Positions 15,857 through 25,236 are shown, counted from the stretch's first letter. The stretch: 64,000 nucleotides of DNA from GCA-2732755 sp965228265 (GCA_965228265.1 OZ245804.1:3038001-3102000); one strand, 5' to 3'. Numbers and translations are program-made. Notes: a model not told the origin generated them from the letters alone.

Positions 15857-17306
15857 TCGATTCGCTCACGAGCACTTCGCGAGAGCGGGCGCGGTCGTCG
15901 CTTGTGCGCACCGGGCGGTAGATCTCGATGACGAGTGTGTCGTCATCGGGCGGCCCGCCGCGATGATGGTCGACAGCCGACAGAACCGTCGCGGGCCAGC
16001 CCCCCTCGGATTGGGCTGTGACGGAGGACAGAATCCCCTGCATGCCCTGGATGCCGAGCATCTTGCCCTTGCTGCAGCGGGCCTCGGTGGCGCCGTCTGT
16101 GTAAGCGACGAACCGGTCGCCCGGTGCAAACCTCACGGTGTGCATCTCGGAATCGAACGTCTCGTCATCCACCGCGCCGAGGAGGAAGGTGGTCGAGTCG
16201 AGCTGATCGATCAGGCCGTCGGCCCTGATGTGGAAGGCCGGCGGGTGCCCCGCGTTGGCGTAGAGCATCTCGTCGTGGCTCGGGTCGATTTTGACTGCCA
16301 GCCCGGTCACGAACACGGAGTGTGTCGCCATCGTCAGGCGTACGTAACGGTTGAGCAGCGCCAGGACGTGCCCGGGTTCGATCTCGGGGTCCTCGGCGTA
16401 GAGACGCGCCAGCTCGCCGTAGAGACGGTTGACGGTGAGCGCCGCGGGAATGCCGTGGCCCGTGACATCGAGCACGACGACCGACATGGCCTCGTCTTCG
16501 CCCGCCTTGGACTTGCATGCGTTGATGTGGAGGTAGTCGCCCCCGATCTGGCGCATGGGCTGATAGCGGTAGGTGAACCGCACCTCGCCCGTGGTGACGG
16601 GCGCGGGGAACATGGCCTCGTGGATGCGCCGGGCGTCGGTGAGCTCACGCCGGACCTCGCCGTAACGCCGCTGGAGGAAGTGGAACTGCGAATCGCGGAG
16701 GCGACTTGAGGCGCGGTACCAGCTGATGAAGAAGCCCGGCAGAATAAACAGCGACGACACGAGCACGATGAAGAACTGATTCCAGCTCAGCGAGCCCTCG
16801 ATCGGGGTCAGGCGGCAGATCGCGTTCACGCCCATCACCGTGCCCGCGACGATCAGCGCCTGGCGGACGGTCCAGGGCAGGAAACTCGCGGCGATCGTGT
16901 ACGAGATGAGAAACCCGAGCAGGCCCGAGGCCATCGGCAGATCGAACACGCGCATCGCGATATTGATCAGCCCGTCGAGACTCACGATGATCACCGAGAG
17001 CCAGACGAGGCGTGTCATTGGCGGTCGCTTCAGGGCCGCGTAGAGAAACGCGCCGACGTACAAGGCGGTCCACGCGACGAAGATGCCCATCGACCCGAGC
17101 ATGTCGCCGTTGATCCGGCCCTCGGTCTTGTACGCATCGAGCGAGTCTGTATAGAGCAGGAGCCAGAGCAGCGGCCCGAGCGACAGGATGCCCAGCACGC
17201 CCATGATCCCGCTGAACCAGAGGAACCGCCTATTGAGCAGCGAGCCCATCTGGGCCGCGAATTCGTACTTGAACTCAGCCGTGTAGCTGGCGTTGGGACC
17301 AGACAA
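15846..17306 (-). CDS. membrane-bound SpoIIE/RsbU-type PP2C phosphatase
   Basis: 486 residues. About six hydrophobic helices occupy residues 25-220. A short linker (LTDARRIHEAMFP, the usual pre-catalytic helix) leads to a PP2C domain of the SpoIIE class. It has the metal-binding motifs IGGDYLH, VVLDVTGHGIPAALT, YANAGHPPAF and FVAYTDGATEA, all intact. These enzymes dephosphorylate anti-anti-sigma (STAS) proteins in partner-switching pathways controlling sigma factors or adhesion and motility. No STAS or anti-sigma kinase gene is adjacent. The membrane part presumably senses an envelope signal (inference). Upstream, 75 bases separate it from the adenosyltransferase gene on the same strand. Confidence 0.9.
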   Translation of the reverse strand: MSGPNASYTAEFKYEFAAQMGSLLNRRFLWFSGIMGVLGILSLGPLLWLLLYTDSLDAYKTEGRINGDMLGSMGIFVAWTALYVGAFLYAALKRPPMTRLVWLSVIIVSLDGLINIAMRVFDLPMASGLLGFLISYTIAASFLPWTVRQALIVAGTVMGVNAICRLTPIEGSLSWNQFFIVLVSSLFILPGFFISWYRASSRLRDSQFHFLQRRYGEVRRELTDARRIHEAMFPAPVTTGEVRFTYRYQPMRQIGGDYLHINACKSKAGEDEAMSVVVLDVTGHGIPAALTVNRLYGELARLYAEDPEIEPGHVLALLNRYVRLTMATHSVFVTGLAVKIDPSHDEMLYANAGHPPAFHIRADGLIDQLDSTTFLLGAVDDETFDSEMHTVRFAPGDRFVAYTDGATEARCSKGKMLGIQGMQGILSSVTAQSEGGWPATVLSAVDHHRGGPPDDDTLVIEIYRPVRTSDDRARSREVLVSESISP

Positions 17307-17381
17307 GGAACACCCCGCGTATGTGAAACTCTCCCGTCGACTGATTCGAGATCGGTCACCCGGGCTTTCAGAATCCGCATT

Positions 17382-17990
17382 CTACTGCGGATTGCCCCCC
17401 GGCTCACGCTCGCCGCCGGGAACCCAGAGCACATCGCCCGGCCCGCCCTCGGCCCGGTTGACGTATCTGGCCATCACGAACAGCAGGTCTGAAAGGCGGT
17501 TGAGATACCGGATGGGCTCTGCCACCTCATCCCGGCCGATCTGGGCACTCAGCAGCACGACCTCACGCTCGGCCCTGCGTACCACGGTCCGCGCCACGTG
17601 CAGATGCGCCGCCAGAGGCGTCCCGCCCGGGAGCACGAAACTGGTCAGGGAGCCGAGGTCGGCGTTGAGCTCATCGATCTGGGTTTCGAGCCAGGTGGTC
17701 TGATGCCCCGTCACCCGGAGCGCATCGCCCACGTGCTCACCCGGCTTGCGGGGGGTGCAGAGATCGGCACCGACGTCAAAGAGATCGTTCTGGATGCGCG
17801 TGATGATCGCGGCAACCCGGCTGTCGGCTGCGCCGCAGGCTGCGGCTGCGACGCCCAGAAATGCATTGGCCTCGTCGACCGTGCCATAGGAAGCCACGCG
17901 GGCGTCGATCTTCGCGACGCGCGACCCATCGCCAAGCCCCGTCTCGCCCTCGTCGCCGGTGCGTGTGTAGATCTTCGTGAGTTTGACCAT
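17382..17990 (-). CDS. cob(I)alamin adenosyltransferase, PduO type
   Basis: 202 residues. The N-terminal KIYTRTGDEGETGLGDGSRVAK motif binds ATP. VASYGTVDEANAFLGVA follows. The C-terminal block ARTVVRRAEREVV, then PIRYLNRLSDLLFVMARYVN, matches the PduO/MMAB family. The enzyme makes adenosylcobalamin from cob(I)alamin and ATP. Methylmalonyl-CoA mutase is a usual user, which would fit a propionyl-CoA-type carboxylase at 32.4 kb, but no mutase gene is in view. The final 15 residues are Gly/Glu/Pro-rich and nonconserved. The gene is divergent from recJ with 58 bases between starts. Confidence 0.93.
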   Translation of the reverse strand: MVKLTKIYTRTGDEGETGLGDGSRVAKIDARVASYGTVDEANAFLGVAAAACGAADSRVAAIITRIQNDLFDVGADLCTPRKPGEHVGDALRVTGHQTTWLETQIDELNADLGSLTSFVLPGGTPLAAHLHVARTVVRRAEREVVLLSAQIGRDEVAEPIRYLNRLSDLLFVMARYVNRAEGGPGDVLWVPGGEREPGGNPQ

Positions 17991-18048
17991 CGTTCCGAGT
18001 CTCCGCTCACCGGCAACGCTGCGCCGGGCTCTCGTGCTAGTCTACGGC

Positions 18049-19791
18049 GTGACCACAGCAACACACGAAACGATCCGTGGACGAGCCAAACGCTGGATTC
18101 TGGCGCCAAATAGTGCACCCGCCGGCAGCGACCTGATCGCCCGCATCTTCGCCGCTCGAGGCCTCGATTCCGACGAAGGCCAGAAGATGCTCGCCTGCAC
18201 GCTTGCCGACCTGCACGACCCCGCCTCACTGCCGGGCGTCGATCGGGCCTGCGAGCGGTTACTCGCGGCACTCAAAGCCGGCCAGCAGGTCGTGATCTAT
18301 GGCGACTACGACGTCGACGGCATCACCGCCTCGGCGATCCTCTACCACACCTTCATGGTCGTCGGCGGCGCGAACGCCAACGTCCGGACCTACGTCCCCC
18401 ACCGCCTCGAAGAGGGCTACGGCCTGAACGCCGAGGCCATCGAATCGCTCGCGACCGAGGGCGCCAACGTCATCATCAGCGTCGACTGCGGCATCACGGC
18501 GGTCGAAGAAGCCAAGATCGCCAGAAAGCTCGGCGTTGATCTGATCATCACCGATCACCACAACCCGCAGAGCGACGGCCAGTTGCCCGAGGCGTACGCC
18601 CTTGTCCACCCGAGGCTCCCAGGTTCGGCTTACCCGTTCGGGGAACTCTGCGGCGCTGGCGTGGCGTACAAGCTCGCGTGGCGGCTGTGCGTGCTCGCCG
18701 ACGGCAGCGACAAGGTCTCGGCCCCCAAGCGCGATCTGCTCCTCGAACTGCTCTCCTTCGCATCGCTCGGAACGATCGCGGACATGGTGCCACTCGTCGG
18801 CGAGAACCGGGCGCTCACCCGATTCGGGCTCAACCGCATCCAGCGTTCACGATTCGGCGGCTTGCGGGAGCTGGTCTCGGCCTCCGGGCTCGACGGCGAG
18901 AACATCAGCGCCGACGACGTGGGCTTTCGCCTCGGGCCCAGACTCAACGCCTGCGGGCGCATGGGGCACGCGGCCGAAGCCGTGGAACTCTTCACGACGG
19001 CCACGGGCATGCGGGCGCGGGAGATCGCCGAGGGCCTGCACCGCCAGAACCTCGACCGCCAGGCCGAGGAACGCCGGATCGTCGAGCAGGCCGCGAAGAT
19101 GGCCGAGGACCTGGGCATGACCGGCCCCGATCGCCGGGCGATTGTGCTCGCTCACGAGTCGTGGCACCCGGGTGTCGTCGGGATTGTCTGCTCGAGGCTC
19201 GTCGAACGCTTTGCACGCCCCACCGTGCTGCTCTGCAAGCAAGAGGGCAAACTCAAGGGCTCGGGGCGATCGATTCCGGGGTTCAACCTGCACGGCGCGC
19301 TCGATGCGTGCGCGTCCTGCCTGGCGACCTACGGCGGGCACGACATGGCCGCGGGGCTCTCGCTCACGCCCGACAACTACGACGCCTTCCTCGACTCATT
19401 CAGCGATCACGCCGCCTCGCTGCTCTCGCCCGACGACCTCGTCAACGAACTCCGCGTCGACACCCACGCGCTGACAAGCGAGCTCTCGATCGCGTCGGCC
19501 AGCGAGATCGACAAGCTCCGCCCCTTCGGGCAGGGCAACCCCCGTGTACGCCTCTTGCTTCGGCAGGTCCGCATCGACCGCGACCCGGGCGTCTTCGGCG
19601 CCAAGGGCAAGCACCTGTCGCTCCACCTGCGACACGAGGGGCGGGCGCTGCGGAGCATCATGTGGAACGGCGGCAAAATGCGAAACGAGCTGGCGCGGGG
19701 CCAGCTCGTGGATGCGGTTGTCACACCACAGGTGTCGAGTTTCTCGGGCGAGGTTGAGCCGGTCATCGAAGACTGGCGCTTCGCCGATTGA
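18049..19791 (+). CDS. recJ: single-stranded-DNA-specific exonuclease RecJ
   Basis: 580 residues from GTG 18049. A longer frame starting at 17977 would overlap the divergent adenosyltransferase start and is disfavoured. DHH-family motifs are VIYGDYDVDGITAS (motif I), IISVDCGI (II), LIITDHHNP (III, DHH) and the DHHA1 segment SGRSIPGFNLHGALDACASCLATYGGHDMAAGL. The C-terminal OB region (LRPFGQGNPRVRLLLRQV) is complete. RecJ degrades ssDNA 5' to 3' in recombination and mismatch or base excision repair. Length is typical. recA lies 10 kb away, not in an operon with it. Confidence 0.95.
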   Translation: MTTATHETIRGRAKRWILAPNSAPAGSDLIARIFAARGLDSDEGQKMLACTLADLHDPASLPGVDRACERLLAALKAGQQVVIYGDYDVDGITASAILYHTFMVVGGANANVRTYVPHRLEEGYGLNAEAIESLATEGANVIISVDCGITAVEEAKIARKLGVDLIITDHHNPQSDGQLPEAYALVHPRLPGSAYPFGELCGAGVAYKLAWRLCVLADGSDKVSAPKRDLLLELLSFASLGTIADMVPLVGENRALTRFGLNRIQRSRFGGLRELVSASGLDGENISADDVGFRLGPRLNACGRMGHAAEAVELFTTATGMRAREIAEGLHRQNLDRQAEERRIVEQAAKMAEDLGMTGPDRRAIVLAHESWHPGVVGIVCSRLVERFARPTVLLCKQEGKLKGSGRSIPGFNLHGALDACASCLATYGGHDMAAGLSLTPDNYDAFLDSFSDHAASLLSPDDLVNELRVDTHALTSELSIASASEIDKLRPFGQGNPRVRLLLRQVRIDRDPGVFGAKGKHLSLHLRHEGRALRSIMWNGGKMRNELARGQLVDAVVTPQVSSFSGEVEPVIEDWRFAD

Positions 19792-19794
19792 TGC

Positions 19795-21045
19795 TTACTC
19801 GTCGGCGGGGAAGCTGGCGACACCCGACTGGGTATTGAGCAGATCGAGCATGGCCTTGGCCTTGGTGTTGGACGGGTCCAGCTCGGTCGCGGCTGCGTAG
19901 CTGCGCTGGGCCGCGTCGTTCATGCCGAGCTCCTGCTCGATCATCCCGCGGAGCAGGTACGCCTCGACGGGCATGCTCGCGGTCTTGAAACCCTTCTGCA
20001 GCGTGGTGAGTGCGCCGGCGTTGTCGCCGTGCTTGCGCTGCCAGAGTGCGCGGTAGAGGTGACCCTCCGCACGATCGGGCGCCAGCTCGATGATGCGCTG
20101 GGCGGCCTGACGCAGGCGGGGCATGTCGTTGATGGAGTAGCTGACCACACCCAGATCGAGCCACGCGCTCAGGTCCGTCTGGCCCTCCTTGGCCTCGGTG
20201 AGCTTCAGCAGTTCCTCGCGGGCTTCCATCGTCCGGTCGAGTTCGAGCAGGCAGCGCGAACGCAAGCGGTGGATATCCCGGCGATCTTCATACTCTTTGT
20301 GCTGGAGCAGCTGCGTGATGTTGTGCTCCGCCTCGGCGAACCGCCCAAGAGACATCTGGGCGTTGATCAGGTCTTCCAGGATCGCCGGCTCCTCGGGCGA
20401 GAGCGTCCACGCGGTGCGGAAGCGCGACTCGGCCTCGGTGTCGTCGCCCTGGATCATCGCCAGGTGCCCAAGCGTCTGCTGCACACCTGCGTTGTGACCG
20501 AAGACGTTGGAACGCTCCGACAGGTAAGCCTCGGCCTCATCGGGACGGCCAAGGTCGATCAGGATCTCCGCGGTTGCGACGGCGTACATCGCCTCGGCGG
20601 GATCGAGATCCGCGGCCTTCTGGTAGTAGGTCAGCGCCTCTTCCTTCTGGGCGAGCCGCTCGTGCACGATCCCGAGGAAGTACACCGCGTCGATCGTGTC
20701 GGGCTTGATGATCTCAGCCCTCAGGAGCGAGTCGCGGGCCTCTTCCAGACGACCCATCTCGAAGAGGATCTTGCCGCGAAGCACGTGGCTCTTGGCGACA
20801 GAGGGGTTCAGTGTGAGCGAGTTGTTGACGCTCTCAAGAGCCCGTTCGAGGTCGCCGGCCATGTAGCTCTCGTTGGCCATCTCCCACTGCGTGGCGCTCT
20901 TGATCTGCGCCATGCGTTCGTGGGCGAGTGTGAGGCCCTCGGAGGTCGACTTGCCGTGGCCCGAGCACCCGATGGTGCCCGAGATCAGGGCGAGTCCGAG
21001 AACTGCCGAGGCCGAGAGAGTCTTTGCGCGTCCTGCGTACATCAT
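19795..21045 (-). CDS. TPR-repeat lipoprotein of the secretin cluster
   Basis: 416 residues. The lipobox ISGTIGC places the lipidated Cys at 27. The mature protein is a string of about ten TPR units, for example AKSHVLRGKILFEMGRLEEARDSLLRAE and AVYFLGIVHERLAQKEEALTYYQKAADLDP. It lies 42 bases after the secretin gene, on the same strand. TPR lipoproteins next to secretins (PilF/PilW- and GspS-like pilotins) help secretin assembly or targeting; this role is inferred from context, and its ten repeats are more than the classic pilotin has. It is the last gene of the cluster and converges on recJ with a 3-base gap. Confidence 0.8.
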   Translation of the reverse strand: MMYAGRAKTLSASAVLGLALISGTIGCSGHGKSTSEGLTLAHERMAQIKSATQWEMANESYMAGDLERALESVNNSLTLNPSVAKSHVLRGKILFEMGRLEEARDSLLRAEIIKPDTIDAVYFLGIVHERLAQKEEALTYYQKAADLDPAEAMYAVATAEILIDLGRPDEAEAYLSERSNVFGHNAGVQQTLGHLAMIQGDDTEAESRFRTAWTLSPEEPAILEDLINAQMSLGRFAEAEHNITQLLQHKEYEDRRDIHRLRSRCLLELDRTMEAREELLKLTEAKEGQTDLSAWLDLGVVSYSINDMPRLRQAAQRIIELAPDRAEGHLYRALWQRKHGDNAGALTTLQKGFKTASMPVEAYLLRGMIEQELGMNDAAQRSYAAATELDPSNTKAKAMLDLLNTQSGVASFPADE

Positions 21046-21087
21046 GGGAAGCCTGCTCCGTGTAGGTCCGGGGGTGACGAGGGTCGA

Positions 21088-23079
21088 TTACTCGTCGTCC
21101 GAGCCGTCGTTCTCGATCGGGAAGTCCGCAAACTCGCCCGAGTCGATGGAGCTATCGGCACCTTCGCCCTCGAACTCTTGCGAGTTCTCGGCCGTTTCCG
21201 TTGTTTGCGCTCCCTGGTAGGTGGGAGGCAGCTCGGGGCGGGCGCCCTGGACCTTGGCGGGGATCAGGTTCGAGACCGAGTTGTTCTTCTTCTCATCGAA
21301 GAGGCTCTCGAGCTCGCCCGTGATGATCTCGTCGAGGTAGCTGTCGTTCCAGCCGCTCTCCTGGCCGACCAGGTTCTCACGCATGGCGATCACGTTGGGC
21401 TGGGCCGGGTTCATGCTGAGCGACTGCTGGATCTTGAACAGGGCCTTCTTGTAGTCGCCCTGAGCGATCAGCTCCTGAGCTTCGACGTTGTAGATCGCCG
21501 TGAGCTTGGTCCGGCTCCAGGGGAGCAGGCCCTTGCGGATGCCCGTGCGGGCGTTGTCGATCGTCGCCAGGGCGCGATCGGCCTCGTCGAGGAGGATCTG
21601 ATCGTTGACGATCGTGGGCTTGACCATGAAGACGATCTCCTGGCGGATCGACTCGTCGTCGTTGCCTCTGAAGGCGTGGCCAAGGATCGGGATGTCACCC
21701 AGGAACGGGATCTGACGGCGGGTGACCGTGGTCGACTCGCGGAACAGACCGCCGAGCACGATGGTCTGGCCGTCGCGGACCATGACGTTCGTGGTCAGCT
21801 CGTTGGTGACTTCGTCGGGGATGGTGATCGCCGAGCCGCCGACCGCGGTGACCTCGCGGATCTCAGCATCGGAGACCTGCGGCTTGAGCTCCATGCGGAT
21901 GAAGCCGTCGTTGGAGATGAAGGGGCGGAAGTAAAGCTGAGTACCAGTATCGAGGAACTGGACGGACTGCGTCGTCGAGGTCTCGGTGGTGGTCGAGCTC
22001 AGGTAGCCGATCTTGCGACCAACAAGGACGCGAGCGGGCTGGCGGTTGAGTGTGAGGAGCTTGGGCGAGCTGAGGATGGTGACATCCGTGACCTCGTCGA
22101 GCATCCGCATGAAGACGGCGAAGTCGCCGCTGACGATACCAGCGCGGAACGTGGCGGGCCCGGTGGTGTTGCCGACCGTCGAGGTCACGCCGCCGCCCTT
22201 GCCGTCGTCGGGCGTGGCGATCGGAGTGTCCGTGCCGCCGACGAGCGTGCCGCCCTGACCACCGATCAGCGAGGGCACGACCGAGAGGGGGCCACCCGAG
22301 CCGGTGAACTCGCTGAAGTCGAGGTCGCCGACGATCGAGAAGTCGATGCCGAAGGCGTTGGCCTCGTTGAGCGAGGTCTGGAGGATCGTCGACTCGACGA
22401 GCACCTGCGCCGGGCGGGTGTCGATCAGCTGGATCATCTCGAGAATCGCGTCGACCTCTTCGTCGTAATCGGTGACGATGACCGTGCTGCCAGCGGCGAA
22501 GCTGTCGGCACCGGTCGGAACGTCACCGGGAAGGCTAAAGGGTGCCGTCTCGGGGCTGACCGTGATCGAGCCCTTCTCCGAGAGCATGGGCTCGACGAAG
22601 ATCTGCACGTCCTGTGCCGAGACGTAGTTGAGCTTCACAAGCTCGCTGCGACGTGTCCGCGTGGCTTCCTGGATGCGCTCGAGTTCCTCGAGGCCGTAGA
22701 CGTAGATGAAGTTGCCGCGTTCGATGTAGCCGTAGCCGTTGACGTTGAGGATGGCTTCGAGAGCCTCGTAGAAGGTGACGCCGTAGAAGTTGGCTGTCAC
22801 ACGACCGGCAACGCTCTGGCCGGTCACGACGTTCTTCTGAGCCTGAACGCCTAGGAGCTGGAGAACAGTGTTCAGATCCTCGTCGTTGACGAAGAGCTCG
22901 GTGATGAGGTTCTCGTCCACATTCACCTTGCCGCCCGGCTCATTCAGCGAGGGCTCACCCTCGGGCTGTGCCTGTGCAGGCATTGCAGCAAACGCTGCAC
23001 CGGACGCCATCACCAGCAGAGCGGCGGCACGAATTCCCCACGCCCGAAGCCCACGACCAGCAAAGTGCGATTCCAACAT
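21088..23079 (-). CDS. secretin (type II secretion / type IV pilus outer-membrane pore)
   Basis: 663 residues from ATG 23079, where a signal peptide (AAALLVMASGAAFAA...AQA) begins. An open frame extends upstream but lacks a signal-compatible start. N-domains include VNVDENLITELFVNDEDLNTVLQLLG (secretin/TonB short N-terminal type) and NFYGVTFYEALEAILNVNGYGY. Then comes the N1/N3-like VKLNYVSAQDVQIFVEPML. The beta-barrel secretin domain has TILSSPKLLTLNRQPARVLVGR, then VRDGQTIVLGGLFRE and IPFLGDIPILGHAFRG. The C-terminus past the barrel (residue 570 on) is a hydrophilic acidic extension with a TPR-like AQGDYKKALFKIQQSL. It forms the gated pore for pseudopilus or pilus export; no ATPase gene is in the window. 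Confidence 0.93.
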   Translation of the reverse strand: MLESHFAGRGLRAWGIRAAALLVMASGAAFAAMPAQAQPEGEPSLNEPGGKVNVDENLITELFVNDEDLNTVLQLLGVQAQKNVVTGQSVAGRVTANFYGVTFYEALEAILNVNGYGYIERGNFIYVYGLEELERIQEATRTRRSELVKLNYVSAQDVQIFVEPMLSEKGSITVSPETAPFSLPGDVPTGADSFAAGSTVIVTDYDEEVDAILEMIQLIDTRPAQVLVESTILQTSLNEANAFGIDFSIVGDLDFSEFTGSGGPLSVVPSLIGGQGGTLVGGTDTPIATPDDGKGGGVTSTVGNTTGPATFRAGIVSGDFAVFMRMLDEVTDVTILSSPKLLTLNRQPARVLVGRKIGYLSSTTTETSTTQSVQFLDTGTQLYFRPFISNDGFIRMELKPQVSDAEIREVTAVGGSAITIPDEVTNELTTNVMVRDGQTIVLGGLFRESTTVTRRQIPFLGDIPILGHAFRGNDDESIRQEIVFMVKPTIVNDQILLDEADRALATIDNARTGIRKGLLPWSRTKLTAIYNVEAQELIAQGDYKKALFKIQQSLSMNPAQPNVIAMRENLVGQESGWNDSYLDEIITGELESLFDEKKNNSVSNLIPAKVQGARPELPPTYQGAQTTETAENSQEFEGEGADSSIDSGEFADFPIENDGSDDE

Positions 23080-23251
23080 CCCAGGTACCCCTCGGTCCAC
23101 GACGACTCTCGGTGAGTCGCTTTCAACGCTTTGAAGACCCGATCCGCACATGCGGGCCGATCTCAGACACGTTGGTCGACCCCTTGAGAAGGGCACTTTC
23201 GTGGGGTTCTCAGTTTTTTGGCAAGATAGGGGAGATAGAACACCTGGGATA

Positions 23252-23491
23252 TCAGTACCCACCAGATTCGGGAGCCTGATTTTCAGGCTCAGAACCCGGG
23301 CGCAGCGTGTTCGTGTCCAGATCCTCTTCGGCGCGCTCCGCCTCAGACGACTGTTCCTCTTCCGGCACGGCATAGGCCATCCGCGGAAGATCGGTCACGA
23401 AACGCATCTTCCCCCACACCGCAACAGAGATCAGACCCCCGAAGAGGCCCAGTGCGTAGAGCGTTGTCTTTCGCTTGCTCTGCTGCTTCAT
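23252..23491 (-). CDS. small single-pass membrane protein in secretin cluster
   Basis: 79 residues from ATG 23491 (a GTG two codons upstream is also possible). One hydrophobic segment at about residues 10-28 follows a basic start (MKQQSKRKTT), giving an N-in orientation, then a very acidic tail. I recognise no family. Its position between the secretin and the pseudopilin gene, all on one strand, suggests an accessory inner-membrane component such as a GspC/PilP-like linker, but length and sequence do not prove it. Confidence 0.6.
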   Translation of the reverse strand: MKQQSKRKTTLYALGLFGGLISVAVWGKMRFVTDLPRMAYAVPEEEQSSEAERAEEDLDTNTLRPGSEPENQAPESGGY

Positions 23492-23508
23492 CCCCACCCC
23501 CGACTGGC

Positions 23509-24090
23509 TCAGTCCCCGTCCCCGGCGACCGCACCGAACCGCTGCACGGTCACACGACCCGTGTACGGTTCGACGGCAAGCTGGTACGCGGTTCCGTCAT
23601 CACCCCCGACCACGATGTTCCCGCCCGCGCTGGGCGCATCGCTGTCGATCCCTGCGACCGGGCCGCCGAGCTCGTCGAAGACCAGGACGGCATCGCCGTC
23701 GAAATCTGCCGAGACGATCTGAGCCGCCCCGCCGCTGGTGATGTCCACATCGACCAGGAACCGCTGGTCCGGGCCGTCGACCTTGTACATGGCGTCGGTA
23801 TCGAAGTCGAGCTCGTCGCTGTTGACCTCGGCGATCCAGTACGTGTTGCCAGCCGGATCGAAGACGACCGCCCGCCTGGCCTGATACGCGAGCGCATCGC
23901 TCTGGGCGTACATGATGTCCGAAGCGATCGCGCGCACCGCGGTCTGGATGCGGATGTTCTCGCTGCCGCGCACGTTGGGCACGACCATCGCGGCCGCGAC
24001 GCCCATGAGCACGAGCACGACCATCAGCTCGAGCAGCGTATAACCGCCCGACCCCCTGCTCCCGCCCACGTTGGACGAACGCGCGATCAT
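23509..24090 (-). CDS. minor pseudopilin, GspH-like
   Basis: 193 residues. A type IV prepilin leader, GG|YTLLELMVVLVLMG, is preceded by about 15 basic or glycine-rich residues; the conserved Glu5 is present. The hydrophobic helix continues AAAMVVPNV. The downstream globular domain (RAIASDIMYAQSDALAYQARRAVVFDP) matches the GspH/FimT pattern. The last part is Gly/Asp-rich. The protein would be cleaved by a prepilin peptidase and sit at the pseudopilus tip. It follows the 108-residue membrane protein by 4 bases and precedes the 79-residue one by 17 bases, so they are co-transcribed. Confidence 0.85.
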   Translation of the reverse strand: MIARSSNVGGSRGSGGYTLLELMVVLVLMGVAAAMVVPNVRGSENIRIQTAVRAIASDIMYAQSDALAYQARRAVVFDPAGNTYWIAEVNSDELDFDTDAMYKVDGPDQRFLVDVDITSGGAAQIVSADFDGDAVLVFDELGGPVAGIDSDAPSAGGNIVVGGDDGTAYQLAVEPYTGRVTVQRFGAVAGDGD

Positions 24091-24094
24091 CGGT

Positions 24095-24421
24095 TTAGTC
24101 CTTTCCCTCGGCCTTGGGCTGCGGGAAGTTCATCACCTCCACACGGAGCTTGCCCTTGAGCTGCGTCTCGATCGCGCTCAGGCGACGATCGATGCTCTTG
24201 AGCTGATCGACCATCTGCTTACGCTGGAGGATCGGGTTGGCGAACTGGTTCGCGGTGTCTTCCGGCTGATACGAGACAGGCACAGCCTGCGCCGCGTCCA
24301 CGGGCGTGGCGGCGGAATCACCGACAAACCTGGCACCGACGTCCAAAGCGAGCAGGCCCGCGATAGCCGCAAGCAACGTCGTCTGGAATCGTGACTTGCC
24401 GTTTGTGTGCTGGTTCGACAT
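24095..24421 (-). CDS. small anchored coiled-coil protein in pseudopilin cluster
   Basis: 108 residues. An N-terminal hydrophobic segment (FQTTLLAAIAGLLALDVGARFV) follows a polar basic start. It is followed by a Pro/Ala/Val linker and a short helical coiled-coil stretch (LQRKQMVDQLKSIDRRLSAIETQLKG), ending in a basic tail. No family is recognised. The position between the GspG-like and GspH-like genes suggests a role in pseudopilus or pilus assembly, like other small bitopic alignment proteins (inference). It is 4 bases upstream of the GspH-like gene. Confidence 0.6.
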   Translation of the reverse strand: MSNQHTNGKSRFQTTLLAAIAGLLALDVGARFVGDSAATPVDAAQAVPVSYQPEDTANQFANPILQRKQMVDQLKSIDRRLSAIETQLKGKLRVEVMNFPQPKAEGKD

Positions 24422-24530
24422 GGCTTCCTCGCTCGTGCCCTTGCGGTTGAGTTGCGTGTGATTCAGACTCGAAAGTACGGCCGGCCCTTTCGGGCCGACC
24501 GCATGGCTACGTCATCAGACGAAGTTCGAC

Positions 24531-25016
24531 TTACTCGTCGCCCGAGGGCCACGGCTCGCCGGTGTCGTCATCGTTCGGGTCGCGGTAGTTCTCGTTGAAC
24601 GAAGCGGCCCAGATCTCGCCGGTCTCGACGTTGTAGAACCAACCCACGTCGGTGTCCGCCATCGCGGCGTCCATGCCGTCCACACCGGTATCATCGGTCG
24701 CAGTGATCTGCGACGAGTTGGTGCGGGGGTTGACGGGGGCAGCCTGCAGAAGCTGAGCGGTGATCATGGGCTCCCAGGCAACAGCGCCATCGGCCTCACC
24801 CTCAACCAGCTCCGGGAAGTCGTTGCTGTCCGACTGAGCACGGAAGAGCTGGATCTGGGTACGCAGCGTGCGAAGCTGGGTTTCGACGTTACCCACCTGG
24901 GCCTCGTCAGAAGCGTTCACGAACTGCGGGATGACCACCGCGGCGAGGATGCCGAGGATCACAACGACGATCAGAATTTCAACAAGCGTAAAAGCACGGT
25001 TCAGCTTGGCTCTCAT
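24531..25016 (-). CDS. major pseudopilin, GspG-like
   Basis: 161 residues from ATG 25016; GGAGG lies nine bases upstream, which favours this over the GTG two codons earlier. Leader and helix are MRAKLNRA|FTLVEILIVVVILGILAAVVIPQF, with Ala rather than Gly at -1 and Glu at +5. The sequence continues NVETQLRTLRTQIQLFRAQ, as in type II secretion GspG, and ends in an acidic tail rich in Asp, suggesting calcium binding as in GspG (inference). It is the most upstream gene of the cluster and the best candidate for the main fibre subunit. The 300 bases upstream must hold its promoter. Confidence 0.88.
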   Translation of the reverse strand: MRAKLNRAFTLVEILIVVVILGILAAVVIPQFVNASDEAQVGNVETQLRTLRTQIQLFRAQSDSNDFPELVEGEADGAVAWEPMITAQLLQAAPVNPRTNSSQITATDDTGVDGMDAAMADTDVGWFYNVETGEIWAASFNENYRDPNDDDTGEPWPSGDE

Positions 25017-25236
25017 GAGCACGTTCCTCCTTCAAAGCACCGGTGCGAGCAATCCCAAATGCCTTCCGTCGAGTGTGTGCGCCCGTCGAACACTCGACGA
25101 AGCCGGCCTCCCCCCGCTCGCCCGGGATCACTTCGAGGCCAACCCAACGATCGGATACGTCCGCCCCCGGCTTTGGCCTTGTGCAAAGCTGTTTTCACCC
25201 AGAAAGTCCGCTTATGCGCTCTGCGCACGAAAAAAC

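Noticed and set aside
20029..22854. 941-codon open frame on the plus strand opposite the TPR lipoprotein and secretin genes
   Set aside because: It is the mirror of two well-supported genes in GC-rich DNA, where antisense frames stay open by chance; its protein is rich in Arg/Asp/Val words with no recognisable domain.
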